From contig NZ_BLRH01000005.1 of assembly GCF_025996515.1 (NCBI RefSeq), positions 48,598 through 112,597 on the forward strand: 64,000 bases of DNA, in the 5' to 3' direction. This DNA is from Rhizohabitans arisaemae. GTDB taxonomy: Bacteria > Actinomycetota > Actinomycetes > Streptosporangiales > Streptosporangiaceae. The notes under the pieces are model-generated. The model saw nothing but the letters and a program-made list of their open reading frames with translations, searched no databases and was not told where the DNA came from. The stretch's first letter is position 1. The number at the start of each line of letters is the position of its first letter. The position numbers were made by a program, and so were the translations under genes. Shown here piece after piece: positions 51,714 through 59,009 of the stretch.

Positions 51714-51719
51714 TACGAT
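51714..51719 (+). promoter_or_regulatory. -10 element of ubiA-like gene
   Basis: TACGAT lies 7 nt before the GTG start at 51727, which predicts a leaderless mRNA. The -35 position falls within the partial inverted repeat. Confidence 0.45.
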
Positions 51720-51726
51720 CGTCCCC

Positions 51727-52575
51727 GTGCTTCAGCGTCCGGCCGCGGGGCCCGTGCTCTCCGGCCTGGTGAAGGCCTGCCATCCCGGGCCGACCGCGGC
51801 GGTGACCGTCCTCGTCGCCACGCTCGCCGTGGTCGCCGGGCACGGCGCCGCGGGCACCGCGCTCGTCGCCGCCGCGGTGCTCGTCGGCCAGCTCTCGGTG
51901 GGCTGGTCCAACGACGCGGCCGACGCGGCGCGGGACGCCGCCGCCGAGCGGGCCGACAAGCCGATCGCGACCGGGGCGGCCGACGTCCGGACGGTGCGCG
52001 CCGCCGCCCTGGCGGCGCTCCTGCTCTGCGTCCCGCTCTCGCTGGCGGTGGGCCCGCTCGCGGGCGCCGTCCATCTGGCCGGGGTCGGCGGGGCGTGGGC
52101 GTACAACCTCGGCGTGAAGGCCACCCGGCTGTCCTGGCTGCCGTACGCGGTGGGCTTCGCCGCGCTGCCCGTCTTCGTCACCCTCGGCCTGCCCGGGCAG
52201 CCGTGGCCCCGCTGGTGGGTCGTCCTGGCGGCGGCGCTGCTCGGCTGCGGGGCGCACCTGGCCAACGTGCTGCCCGACATCCCGGCGGACCTCGCCGCGG
52301 GCGTCCGGGGCTGGCCGCAGCGCCTGGGCGCCGCCCGGGTCCGCGCCGCCGTCCCGCTTCCCCTGCTGGCCGCGACCGCCCTGCTGGTGTTCGGCCCGCC
52401 GGGACCGCCGGAGGGTACGGGCTGGGCCGGGCTCGTCCTGGCGGCCGTGCTCACCGGGGCGGGGGTGCTGCTTGGCGGGCGCTCGCCCCGGGCACCCTTC
52501 CTGGCAGCCGTCGCGGTGGCCGCGGTCGCCGTACTCCTGCTGCTCGCCGACGGGGCCGCACCCACCGCACGCTGA
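51727..52575 (+). CDS. UbiA-family prenyltransferase
   Basis: A 282-residue polytopic membrane protein. The two aspartate motifs that bind Mg-prenyl diphosphate are SNDAADAARDAAAERADKP (about 60-78) and NVLPDIPADLAAG (about 181-193). It would attach a prenyl chain to an aromatic acceptor. Because it is divergent from a type III PKS operon, the acceptor could be the PKS product, giving a prenylated phenolic lipid or quinone, but other acceptors are possible. GTG at 51727; the open frame to 51667 lies in the repeat and promoter. Confidence 0.88.
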   Translation: MLQRPAAGPVLSGLVKACHPGPTAAVTVLVATLAVVAGHGAAGTALVAAAVLVGQLSVGWSNDAADAARDAAAERADKPIATGAADVRTVRAAALAALLLCVPLSLAVGPLAGAVHLAGVGGAWAYNLGVKATRLSWLPYAVGFAALPVFVTLGLPGQPWPRWWVVLAAALLGCGAHLANVLPDIPADLAAGVRGWPQRLGAARVRAAVPLPLLAATALLVFGPPGPPEGTGWAGLVLAAVLTGAGVLLGGRSPRAPFLAAVAVAAVAVLLLLADGAAPTAR

Positions 52576-52707
52576 CGTCGGATGCTGATTGTGTGGTGAA
52601 TTGTCGGAGTTGTGGTAGCGCTGAACCAAGGAGTCCGGCTGGGGGATGTCCACCCCGTCGACGAGGTCCGAGAATGGGTGGATGCCGGCGTCGGATACGG
52701 AATTGGA

Positions 52708-52738
52708 CGGATCCGCGATCTGGAACAGTGCGGATCCG
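52708..52738 (+). terminator. inverted repeat in the ubiA-to-XRE gap
   Basis: CGGATCCGC (52708-52716) and GCGGATCCG (52730-52738) form a perfect 9-bp stem with a 13-base loop, 130 bases after the ubiA stop. It may end the ubiA transcript. The remaining 52576-52875 sequence has no supported gene; specifically no toxin gene precedes the XRE gene. Confidence 0.45.
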
Positions 52739-52875
52739 CTTCGTGATTGACCCCTGACGACCCGGCATTCTTCTAGTTGCCCGCGATAAACGAGGAAAAT
52801 AGAACAATTGGGACCGAGATGTGATTTGTACGGCTAAGCAGCGATAGAAGAGCCAACTGAAGGAAGGGGTCGCCG

Positions 52876-53193
52876 ATGACGGGCTATGCGCGGTGGCGGG
52901 ACATCCGGGGTGAGCAGGTCGAGCGAGCGGGCGGTGAGCAGGCCGCGGCGATCGGCAAGGAGGCGCTGCTCGCCGAGGTGCTGGGCCACCGGCCGGCGGA
53001 GATCCGGCGCACCCGTGGGCTCACCCAGCGGGAAGTCGCCGAGCGGATGGGCGTCACCAAGGGCCGGGTGTCCCAGATCGAACAGGGCAAGGTGTCCGGC
53101 CGAGAGGTCATGGTGCGCTACATCGAGGCGCTCGGCGGTCGGCTCCAGGAGGCGGTGTACTTCGACGACGGGGTCGTGGCGTCCATCGCGTGA
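52876..53193 (+). CDS. XRE-family helix-turn-helix protein
   Basis: A 105-residue DNA-binding protein. The Cro/C1-type HTH is at about 47-80 (RRTRGLTQREVAERMGVTKG then RVSQIEQGKV), with a short C-terminal dimer part. Such proteins are often antitoxins of HigBA-type pairs, but no toxin is adjacent, so it is either a solitary regulator or an orphan. The ATG at 52876 has GAAGGAAGGGG upstream. It ends 70 bases before rtcB and may regulate it. Confidence 0.88.
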   Translation: MTGYARWRDIRGEQVERAGGEQAAAIGKEALLAEVLGHRPAEIRRTRGLTQREVAERMGVTKGRVSQIEQGKVSGREVMVRYIEALGGRLQEAVYFDDGVVASIA

Positions 53194-53263
53194 CCCCCGC
53201 CGCGTCACCCGCGGAGGGCTAAATGGGTTGCCCCGGGGCGGTCGTCTCTGGCGTCATGGAGTC

Positions 53264-54445
53264 ATGTTCACCGAGACGCATTGGAAGGCGCCGGTCCGCA
53301 TGTGGGCGGACCCCGCCGAGATCGAGTCCGCGGCGATGGATCAGTTGCGTAACGTCGCGAACCTGCCATGGACCCATGGTCTGGCGGTCATGCCGGACGT
53401 GCATTACGGGATGGGCGCCACCGTCGGCTCGGTGATCGCGATGCGTGACGCGGTGTCCCCCGCCGCGGTCGGCGTGGACATCGGCTGCGGGATGACCGCG
53501 GTGAAGACCTCGCTCCGGGCGGAGCAGCTGCCCGACAACCTCGGATACCTGCGGTCCAGGCTGGAGCAGGTCGTCCCGGTCGGCTTCGGCATGCACAAGC
53601 GGCCGGTCGACTTCACCGACCTGCACGGGCTCAAGACGACCGGCTGGCGGGAGTTCTGGAAGGGCTTCGACGAGCTCGCGCCGGCCGTACAGGACCGGCG
53701 GCAGCGCGCCCAGGCCCAGATGGGGACGCTCGGGGGTGGCAACCACTTCCTGGAGGTGTGCGTCGACGACGACGGCGCCGTCTGGGTGGTCCTGCACTCG
53801 GGGTCGCGCAACATCGGCAAGGAGCTGGCCGAGTACCACATCGGGGAGGCCAAGCACCTGCCGCACAACCAGGATCTGCCCGACCGGAACCTCGCCGTCT
53901 TCGTGACCGGCACCCCGGAGATGGAGGCGTACCGCAGGGACCTGTTCTGGGCCCAGGACTACGCGCGGCGCAACCGGGCGGTCATGATGGCCCTGGTACG
54001 CAACGTTCTGATCAAGCACTTCCCGGAGATCCTCTTCGGGGAGGACATCTCCTGCCACCACAACTACGTGGCGGAGGAGATCTACGACGGGGTCGGGTTG
54101 CTCGTCACCCGTAAGGGGGCGATCCGTGCGGGTAGCGGAGATCTTGGTATCATCCCCGGGTCGATGGCTACCGGGACCTACATCGTCCGCGGGCTCGGAA
54201 ACGAGCGTTCGTTCAACTCCGCTTCGCATGGGGCGGGGCGACGGATGAGCCGGACGAAAGCGAAGAAGACCTTCAGCCTGCAGGATCTTCGTGAGCAGAC
54301 CGAAGGGGTCGAGTGCCGTAAGGACGCCGGGGTCATCGACGAGATCCCGGGGGCCTACAAGGACCTGGAGTCGGTGATGGCGGCGCAGACCGACCTGGTC
54401 GAGGTGGTCGCCCACCTCAGGCAGGTCATCTGCATCAAGGGCTGA
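53264..54445 (+). CDS. rtcB: RtcB family RNA ligase
   Basis: A 393-residue GTP/Mn-dependent ligase joining RNA 3'-phosphate or 2',3'-cyclic phosphate ends to 5'-OH ends. Metal and guanylate motifs are GVDIGCGMTAVK, GGGNHFLEV, LHSGSRNIG and HHNYVAEE, and the GMP-accepting histidine is in SHGAGRRMSR. It belongs to the shorter bacterial type near 390 residues. The ATG at 53264 is in a poor ribosome context, but the upstream frame is a shadow of the XRE gene. No rtcA or archease gene is near; the XRE protein is the only neighbour that could control it. Confidence 0.94.
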   Translation: MFTETHWKAPVRMWADPAEIESAAMDQLRNVANLPWTHGLAVMPDVHYGMGATVGSVIAMRDAVSPAAVGVDIGCGMTAVKTSLRAEQLPDNLGYLRSRLEQVVPVGFGMHKRPVDFTDLHGLKTTGWREFWKGFDELAPAVQDRRQRAQAQMGTLGGGNHFLEVCVDDDGAVWVVLHSGSRNIGKELAEYHIGEAKHLPHNQDLPDRNLAVFVTGTPEMEAYRRDLFWAQDYARRNRAVMMALVRNVLIKHFPEILFGEDISCHHNYVAEEIYDGVGLLVTRKGAIRAGSGDLGIIPGSMATGTYIVRGLGNERSFNSASHGAGRRMSRTKAKKTFSLQDLREQTEGVECRKDAGVIDEIPGAYKDLESVMAAQTDLVEVVAHLRQVICIKG

Positions 54446-54556
54446 CCGGCCGCACGTCGCGACGGGTGGGCCGATTCGGGGGCACGGCCGACCGGTGGCT
54501 TGTCGGCACGACGAAGACGGGCGGCGTGCCGAGGCCCCGCGATGGCGGGCCCGTCC

Positions 54557-54588
54557 GGGCCGTGCACGGGGTACCCCGTGCACGGCCC
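54557..54588 (+). terminator. perfect 32-bp palindrome after rtcB
   Basis: GGGCCGTGCACGGGGT (54557-54572) is followed by its exact reverse complement (54573-54588), 112 bases after the rtcB stop, then CGCCGTATTT. Probably the rtcB terminator. The 54599-54780 stretch is AT-rich for this DNA and carries a second short inverted repeat at 54641-54657, probably the promoter zone of the next gene. Confidence 0.65.
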
Positions 54589-54833
54589 GCCGTATTTCCC
54601 CGGCGTCCACCCCGCGGTTGGGAATTCTCCAAATTAGACGGGTAAAACGGTTTAACCTCGCCCCTAAAGAAGTATTCGGTCTGGCGGAAGAAGGCCAAGC
54701 ATCGAATAATCGGGGGATTTGTCGGAGTGATTCTTGAATTCGCCGTGCACAATGCGGATGCTAGCGGCATGACCGCAACCGCGTGGATCCGCGCGGGTTC
54801 CGCTGGATTCTCGTGAACGAGAGGAATCTCCCC

Positions 54834-55184
54834 ATGGCTTCCGTGCTCAAGCGGGCCGCCCTCACCCTCGCCGGAATGGCATTGGCCGCCACCTCGGCGG
54901 TGGCCGCGGCGGGACCGGCCTACGCCTTCCCCCCGATCTCCGTCGGCGAGAGATGCGGGGTCTACGCGGCCGCCCCGCAGGGAGGTGGCGGCGGCTTGTA
55001 CATCTACTACAAGAACTGCCGGACCACGGACTGGGAGTCGGTCCGGGTCACCTACCACGCCAACCCGGCGGTGATGCGCTGTCTCCCCCCGGGCATCACC
55101 TACTTGGGCCACAACACCAGCACCAGTAACCCCGGCTACATCCTGTGGGCGGGTCGCAACGGCCTCTGCCTCATCGTCGACTGA
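54834..55184 (+). CDS. small secreted four-cysteine protein, DUF6355-like
   Basis: A 116-residue protein from the ATG at 54834 (AGAGGAA 8 nt upstream). The signal peptide SVLKRAALTLAGMALAATS ends near AYAF (about 31). The mature part is about 85 residues with Cys41, Cys62, Cys83 and Cys112, suggesting two disulfides, and aromatic-rich segments (LYIYYKNC, GYILWAGRNGLC). Size and cysteine spacing resemble DUF6355, named for proximity to natural-product genes but of unknown function. It stands alone. Confidence 0.7.
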   Translation: MASVLKRAALTLAGMALAATSAVAAAGPAYAFPPISVGERCGVYAAAPQGGGGGLYIYYKNCRTTDWESVRVTYHANPAVMRCLPPGITYLGHNTSTSNPGYILWAGRNGLCLIVD

Positions 55185-55294
55185 TCCGCGGGGGGAGTGG
55201 CCCCCGAAAGCCCGGGGGCCGCTCCCCGCCGTCATGATCCGTCGGTGTCCGGCCGTACGCTGGGGAGTATCCCTCGACATTGGAGGTCGCCCCG

Positions 55295-56284
55295 GTGCTG
55301 GTCGATTCCTTCGGACGGGTGGCGACGGACCTGCGGGTGTCGCTCACCGACCGCTGCAACCTGCGGTGCGTGTACTGCATGCCGCCCGAAGGGCTCCCTT
55401 GGCTGCCCAAACCGGAACTGCTCACCGACGACGAGGTGATCCGCCTGGTGAGCCTGGGCGTGCGGCGGCTGGGCATCGCCGAGGTGCGCTTCACCGGGGG
55501 TGAGCCGCTGCTGCGCCGGGGACTGCCCGGCCTCGTGGCGGCGACCTCCGCGCTCTCCCCCCGCCCGGAGATCTCCCTCACCACCAACGGGATCGGGCTG
55601 GAAAGGCTCGCCGCGCCGCTCGCCGAGGCGGGACTGGATCGGGTGAACGTCTCGCTGGACACCCTGGACCGGGACGTCTTCGTCCGGCTCGCGCACCGGG
55701 ACCGGCTCGCGGACGTCCTGGCCGGGCTGGCGGCCGCCGCGGCGGCGGGGCTGACCCCGGTCAAGGTCAACGCGGTGCTGATGCGCGGGATCAACGACCA
55801 CGAGGCCGTACCGCTGCTCAGGTTCTGCCTGGAACACGGGTACGACCTTCGGTTCATCGAGCAGATGCCCCTTGACGCCCAGCACGGCTGGCGCCGCGAG
55901 GACATGGTCACCGCCGACGAGATCCACCGGGTGCTGGCCGGATCGTTCACGCTCACGCCCGACGACCCGGCGGAGCGGGGCAGCGCTCCCGCCGAGCTGT
56001 TCCTGGTCGACGGCGGCCCGGCCCGGGTCGGGGTCATCGGCTCGGTGACCCGCCCGTTCTGCGGTTCCTGCGACCGGGTGCGCCTCACCGCCGACGGGCA
56101 GGTGCGCAACTGCCTGTTCGCCACCGAGGAGTCGGACCTGCGGGGGGCGATGCGGGCGGGTGTCGACGACGACGAGCTGGCGGCGCGGTGGATCGCCGCA
56201 GTCGGCCGCAAGCGGGCCGGTCACGGCATCGACGACCCGGCGTTCCTCCAGCCCGACCGCCCGATGTCGGCGATCGGCGGCTGA
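55295..56284 (+). CDS. moaA: GTP 3',8-cyclase MoaA
   Basis: Radical-SAM enzyme for the first step of molybdenum cofactor synthesis. It has 329 residues. Cys21, Cys25 and Cys28 (CNLRCVYC) bind the SAM cluster, FCGSCDRVRL plus a later Cys in VRNCLF bind the second cluster, and the C-terminus ends in the functional Gly-Gly. The GTG at 55295 has GGAGG at 8 nt; an upstream TTG at 55280 lies on that site. mobA follows 5 nt later. Confidence 0.95.
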   Translation: MLVDSFGRVATDLRVSLTDRCNLRCVYCMPPEGLPWLPKPELLTDDEVIRLVSLGVRRLGIAEVRFTGGEPLLRRGLPGLVAATSALSPRPEISLTTNGIGLERLAAPLAEAGLDRVNVSLDTLDRDVFVRLAHRDRLADVLAGLAAAAAAGLTPVKVNAVLMRGINDHEAVPLLRFCLEHGYDLRFIEQMPLDAQHGWRREDMVTADEIHRVLAGSFTLTPDDPAERGSAPAELFLVDGGPARVGVIGSVTRPFCGSCDRVRLTADGQVRNCLFATEESDLRGAMRAGVDDDELAARWIAAVGRKRAGHGIDDPAFLQPDRPMSAIGG

Positions 56285-56289
56285 GCGGT

Positions 56290-56853
56290 GTGGAGCCCTT
56301 CGACGCGGTGATCCTGGCCGGCGGCCGCGCCCGCCGGCTGGGCGGGGTGGACAAGCCCGGCCTGACGGTCGGCGGGCGGTCCCTGGCCGAGCGGGTCGCG
56401 TCGGCCGTACCCGGCGCGCGGCGGCTGATCGTGGTGGGCCCGGAGCGGGGCATCCCGGGGGCGCGTCACACGCGGGAGGACCCTCCGGGGGGCGGGCCGG
56501 TACCCGCGCTGGCGGCGGGGCTCGCGCTCGTGGATGCACCGTGGCTGGCGCTGCTCGCGGGTGACCTGCCGTTTCTGTCGGCGGACCACGTCGACGCCCT
56601 GCGTGCCGCCGCGGGGAGCGCCCGCGGCGCGGTCCTGACCGACGACACCGGCCGGGAACAGTGGCTGATCGGCGTGTGGCGGACCGGGGTGCTGGGCGCC
56701 GCGGTTGCCGCGTACCGGGGTGACTCGCTGCGCGGGCTGCTCGCGCCGCTGGATCCGGTACGGCTGGCGCCGGCCGGGCGGCTTGCCTGGTTCGATTGCG
56801 ACACACCTGAGGATGTGGAGCGGGCGAGGAGAGAGCATGGACGAGCTGGATGA
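56290..56853 (+). CDS. mobA: molybdenum cofactor guanylyltransferase (MobA-like)
   Basis: A 187-residue nucleotidyltransferase. LAGGRARRLGGVDKPGLTVGG is the GTP/Mg signature, LALLAGDLPFLS the metal-binding aspartate motif, and WFDCDTPEDVERA the C-terminal landmark. It links GMP to molybdopterin. The GTG at 56290 has a weak ribosome site and is probably coupled to moaA. The 3' end overlaps the next gene by 17 nt. Confidence 0.88.
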   Translation: MEPFDAVILAGGRARRLGGVDKPGLTVGGRSLAERVASAVPGARRLIVVGPERGIPGARHTREDPPGGGPVPALAAGLALVDAPWLALLAGDLPFLSADHVDALRAAAGSARGAVLTDDTGREQWLIGVWRTGVLGAAVAAYRGDSLRGLLAPLDPVRLAPAGRLAWFDCDTPEDVERARREHGRAG

Positions 56854-57076
56854 GTGGACGGCCCTGGTCTGCCGGGAGCTGGGCCTGGACCCCGACGAGG
56901 CCGATCTGGCGGAGATTCTGGAGCTGACCCGCGAGGTCGCGCACGGGGTGGAGCGGCGGGCCGCCCCGTGGACGGTCTATCTGCTCGGTCTGGCCCAAGG
57001 GAGGGGATCGGCGCCGACCGACGCGGTGGACCGGCTGACGGATCTCGCGCGGGGTCGGGAGCCGCAGCACGGCTGA
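56837..57076 (+). CDS. DUF6457-domain protein
   Basis: A 79-residue, mainly helical acidic protein: DELDEWTALVCRELGLDP, ILELTREVAHGVERRAAPWT. Such proteins accompany mobA in many actinobacteria and are presumed to aid molybdopterin metabolism; the mechanism is unknown. The ATG at 56837 is preceded by GAGGAGAGAG inside mobA. Last gene of the moaA-mobA unit. Confidence 0.88.
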   Translation: MDELDEWTALVCRELGLDPDEADLAEILELTREVAHGVERRAAPWTVYLLGLAQGRGSAPTDAVDRLTDLARGREPQHG

Positions 57077-57100
57077 GAAAACTTGACCGGATTTTTACCT

Positions 57101-57219
57101 GAAAATAGAGGCGACGCCGGGTGGTTACGGGGGCAAACCACCCGGCGTCGCGTTCATCGGCGTTCCGACGGGGGCCCGGAACGCCGGCACAAGCGCTCCG
57201 ACGGGGGACCAGAGCGCTT
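57101..57219 (-). ncRNA. 6C-type small RNA (C-rich double stem-loop) with own promoter and terminator
   Basis: Read on the minus strand. Stem 1 is AAGCGCTC (57219-57212) with GAGCGCTT (57198-57191), its loop containing CCCCCGTCG. Stem 2 is GGCGTTCC (57185-57178) with GGAACGCC (57166-57159), again with CCCCCGTCG in the loop. Stem 3 is a perfect 16-bp terminator (57151-57136 with 57126-57111) whose loop also holds CCCCC, followed by CTCTATTTT. TTGACG (57257-57252) and TACGCT (57231-57226) form a loose promoter. Two C-rich loops define the actinobacterial 6C RNA class. The first two stems differ in sequence but keep pairing. Its targets are unknown to me. Confidence 0.78.
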
Positions 57220-57264
57220 ATCTAAAGCGTACACCTAGTCCCCGTGGTATGCGTCAAGAGTTCG

Positions 57265-57576
57265 TCACGACCCGATCTCGCGTCGATGCAGTGGTATCTC
57301 GTTTTGGTCAGGTTCCTGGGGTGTGTAGACCGACAGATCGGGCGTATTGCTTGGCTCGCGCCCCGCGTTGGCAAAGATCACGGCAAAATACGGCAAGAAG
57401 ATCGCGCCCGCGGCGAAAGCCCATCGCAGCCAGCCGTCGACCACGACGATCATCAACAAGCAGACGATTCGGATCCCCATCTGGATCAGGTATCGCCGTT
57501 CACGGCGTCCGATGTCCTCCGTGAGCGACGGCTGCGCGTCGGTCACCGTGTAGACCTGCGGACGCTGCCTCCACAA
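57265..57576 (-). CDS. DUF3099-domain membrane protein
   Basis: A 103-residue protein with two adjacent transmembrane helices (about 34-50 and 54-71: MGIRIVCLLMIVVVDGW, FAAGAIFLPYFAVIFANAG). The N-terminal TVTDAQPSLTEDIGRRERRYL is the DUF3099 signature. The TTG at 57576 is chosen because GGAGG lies 7 nt upstream; a GTG two codons earlier sits directly on that site. Function unknown. The 6C RNA is encoded downstream on the same strand. Confidence 0.87.
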   Translation of the reverse strand: MWRQRPQVYTVTDAQPSLTEDIGRRERRYLIQMGIRIVCLLMIVVVDGWLRWAFAAGAIFLPYFAVIFANAGREPSNTPDLSVYTPQEPDQNEIPLHRREIGS

Positions 57577-57642
57577 CCTCACACCTCCACGGTATTCCGC
57601 GGCCCCCTCGGTGTCACGCCCGGCCCGTGCGACCATGGAGGG

Positions 57643-57858
57643 ATGACTGACAGGACCTATCGCGTCACCGAAGTCGTCGGAAGCTCTGGGGAGAGCGTCG
57701 ACCAGGCCATCCGCAACGGCGTCCGCCGGGCCTCGCAGACCCTGCGGCACCTGGACTGGTTCGAGGTGACCGAGATCAGAGGGCAGATCGTCGACGGGGA
57801 GATCGCCCACTTCCAGGTGGGGATGAAGCTCGGCTTCCGCCTGGAGGAGCCGAGCTGA
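57643..57858 (+). CDS. dodecin family protein
   Basis: A 71-residue protein, full length for dodecin: TYRVTEVVGSSGESVDQAIR, LDWFEVTEIRGQIVDG and FQVGMKLGFRLE. Dodecins assemble as dodecamers that store flavin or CoA. Trp39 in the DWFEV segment is the flavin-stacking position. ATG at 57643. Divergent from DUF3099. Confidence 0.93.
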   Translation: MTDRTYRVTEVVGSSGESVDQAIRNGVRRASQTLRHLDWFEVTEIRGQIVDGEIAHFQVGMKLGFRLEEPS

Positions 57859-57910
57859 CCTTTCTCCGGCGGGGTGGCGTCCCGGCGGCCGATCGATCAC
57901 ACTTCACACC

Positions 57911-58993
57911 ATGGGGATCCCGGGGACATCCCGACGCCGGCTCCTGGTGACGGGCGCCTGCGTGGCCGCGGTCGTCGCGGCCGTGACCTTCGTCGAGCCG
58001 TCGCGGCCTAAAGGGTCCGACCCCGGGCCGCCGGTTTCCGCGGCGGTGGCCGAGCCGGCCGGGGAGGACGGGGTGCTGCGGCAGAGCCGAGCCGAGATCA
58101 AGGCCACGGTCGCCGGATTCCGCAAGGTCGACGACCACCCCCTGTACGAGATGACCTACCACGGCGGATACGACCGGGAACGGGAGGTGACCGCCGACCG
58201 GCTGCGACGCAGCACGCGGGACTGGGCGTGCTCGCTCTTCGTCTCGCACGGCGCGGCCCCGGTCTACGGCCGCAACTTCGACTGGCAGCGGAGCCCGGTC
58301 CTGGCCGTCCGCTCCGATCCCCCCGACGGATACTCCTCGTTCTCCCTGGTCCACCTCGCGGTCCTCTTCGACGACCCGGCCGCCGCCCTCGCCCTCGACG
58401 ACGCCGCGACCCGCACCCGCCTCGCCCACGCCGTGCTCATCCCCTTCGACGGGATGAACGAGAAAGGGCTCGCCGTCGGGATGGCCCAGGTGCCCGAGGG
58501 AGGGGTTCCGGCACCGGATCCGGCTCGGCCGACGGTGAACAGCGTCCGGATCATCAGGATCATGCTCGACCAGGCCGCCTCCGTCGACGAGGCGATCGCG
58601 CTGTTCCGCCGGTACAACGTCGACTTCGCCGGCGGGCCGAAGATCCACTACCTGGTCGCCGACGCGACCGGGAAGTCCGCGGTCCTGGAGTTCAGCGACG
58701 GCGAGCTCAAGGTGCTGCCCGGTACCGGTACCTGGCAGGCGGCCACCAACTTCACCCAGGCGGAGACCCCGCCCGCCGACTGGCGCGCCGATCGCCGGTA
58801 CGGGCTCGCGGCGCGGAGACTGGAGCGGGGCCCACTCGACTGGAAGGGGGCGATGAACCTGCTGGAGCAGGTGTCCCAGCATCACACCCGCTGGTCGGTC
58901 GTCTACGACCTGAAGGGGGGCACGGCCCGGGTGGCCATGGGCAAACGCTACGGAACCGTGCACACCTTCAAACTCGCCGACCTCGACCCCTGA
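57911..58993 (+). CDS. exported C45-type / linear amide C-N hydrolase (choloylglycine hydrolase-like)
   Basis: A 360-residue Ntn-fold hydrolase. The N-terminus SRRRLLVTGACVAAVVAAVT resembles a Tat-type signal or membrane anchor. Cys107 in WACSLFVSHG is the likely nucleophile, followed by GRNFDW; MNEKGLAVGMAQVPEGG and KSAVLEFSDGEL are further landmarks, and ATNFTQAE contains the usual Asn. Relatives include acylases of penicillin, acid ceramidase-like substrates and acyl-homoserine lactones. Here the nucleophile follows a long propeptide, so self-processing is expected. Substrate unknown. ATG at 57911 close to the dodecin gene. Confidence 0.83.
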   Translation: MGIPGTSRRRLLVTGACVAAVVAAVTFVEPSRPKGSDPGPPVSAAVAEPAGEDGVLRQSRAEIKATVAGFRKVDDHPLYEMTYHGGYDREREVTADRLRRSTRDWACSLFVSHGAAPVYGRNFDWQRSPVLAVRSDPPDGYSSFSLVHLAVLFDDPAAALALDDAATRTRLAHAVLIPFDGMNEKGLAVGMAQVPEGGVPAPDPARPTVNSVRIIRIMLDQAASVDEAIALFRRYNVDFAGGPKIHYLVADATGKSAVLEFSDGELKVLPGTGTWQAATNFTQAETPPADWRADRRYGLAARRLERGPLDWKGAMNLLEQVSQHHTRWSVVYDLKGGTARVAMGKRYGTVHTFKLADLDP

Positions 58994-59009
58994 CGCCGGG
59001 CGGCGTCGA

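Noticed and set aside
52576..53193. HigBA or RelBE toxin-antitoxin pair at the XRE gene
   Set aside because: No toxin-sized reading frame with a recognisable domain lies next to the XRE gene on either strand.
57287..57335. Tenth copy of the inverted repeat (GGTTCCTGGGGTG segment)
   Set aside because: Only 12-13 bases match the inner part. It lies inside the DUF3099 coding sequence and has no pairing arms.
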